A stretch of DNA of 5,285 nucleotides, taken from Candidatus Parcubacteria bacterium (GTDB lineage Bacteria > Patescibacteriota > Patescibacteriia > Patescibacteriales > UBA12075). The stretch spans positions 1 to 5,285 of the forward strand of contig JAGLNE010000088.1 in assembly GCA_023139655.1 (NCBI GenBank). The letters are read 5' to 3'. The notes below the pieces were generated by a model that was given only the letters and a program-made list of their open reading frames with translations, had not been told where the DNA came from and searched no databases. Both the position numbers and the translations under genes were made by a program. How positions within the stretch are numbered: position 1 is the first letter of the stretch; the number at the start of each line of letters is the position of its first letter. Below, piece after piece: positions 5,194 to 5,285 of this stretch.

Positions 5194-5285
5194 ATGAATG
5201 TTTGTTTTATTGCAAAAAGCACTAATAAAGAAGCAATATATTTGTATGAAGAATTTAAAAAGAAAAATTTTACCAAGGTATTTCT
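5194..5285 (+). CDS. Start of an unrecognised gene (3' end outside window)
   Basis: An ATG at 5194 opens a frame that runs without a stop for 30 codons to the window edge, beginning MNVCFIAKSTNKEAIYLYEE and continuing with a Lys/Phe-rich stretch. It lies at the expected distance downstream of a strong extended -10 and behind a terminator, which supports a real gene start. The start has no Shine-Dalgarno, as with two other genes here. A short hydrophobic first strand followed by a charged helix would fit the start of an alpha/beta fold, but 30 residues are too few to name a family. Confidence 0.6.
   Translation, partial: MNVCFIAKSTNKEAIYLYEEFKKKNFTKVF

Overview
The window looks like chromosomal sequence from an uncultured bacterium, most plausibly a member of the Candidate Phyla Radiation (Patescibacteria, Parcubacteria-like). 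The reasons are the secreted protein type at 3513-4973 (a YVFPN/TYFSWF-type surface module followed by FN3 domains), the A/T-rich gene starts without Shine-Dalgarno sequences, the short tandem repeats and dispersed palindrome-like repeat between genes, and the mix of lysine-rich, compact genes. This assignment is inference; there is no rRNA or ribosomal protein gene here to fix it. TAG, TAA and TGA all appear as stops, so the standard bacterial code fits and UGA recoding is not indicated.

Layout. Positions 1-1286 (+) hold the C-terminal half of phosphoenolpyruvate synthase (ppsA), cut by the left edge. A run of eight 7-bp units (1271-1326) starts inside its last codons and leads directly into a 13-bp hairpin (1327-1356) that can terminate transcription from both sides. 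Converging on it is a minus-strand gene (1373-2401) for a membrane protein with a transmembrane segment at each end and a coiled coil between, resembling DUF4349. An A/T-rich divergent intergenic region (2402-2564) holds its promoter and probably that of the next gene. Positions 2565-3335 (+) encode an unrecognised single-pass membrane protein with an acidic tail ending in seven glycines. A terminator, a dispersed-type 20-bp repeat and a promoter precede 3513-4973 (+), a secreted multi-domain surface protein. Its terminator (5001-5040) is followed by an unexplained 11-bp direct repeat and a hairpin, then promoter elements and the first 30 codons of another gene (5194 onward).

The genes do not form one operon: each is flanked by its own promoter-like sequence and/or terminator. 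One is central metabolism (gluconeogenesis), and the three complete ones are all predicted to be membrane or exported proteins, so the common theme of the middle of the window is the cell envelope. No mobile element, CRISPR array, tRNA or rRNA was seen. I do not see a clear new multi-gene system. The most unusual items are the 7-bp repeat invading the ppsA 3' end, the orphan acidic/polyglycine membrane protein with the only strong ribosome binding site, the cysteine/histidine module of the surface protein, and the structured intergenic stretch at 5055-5110.
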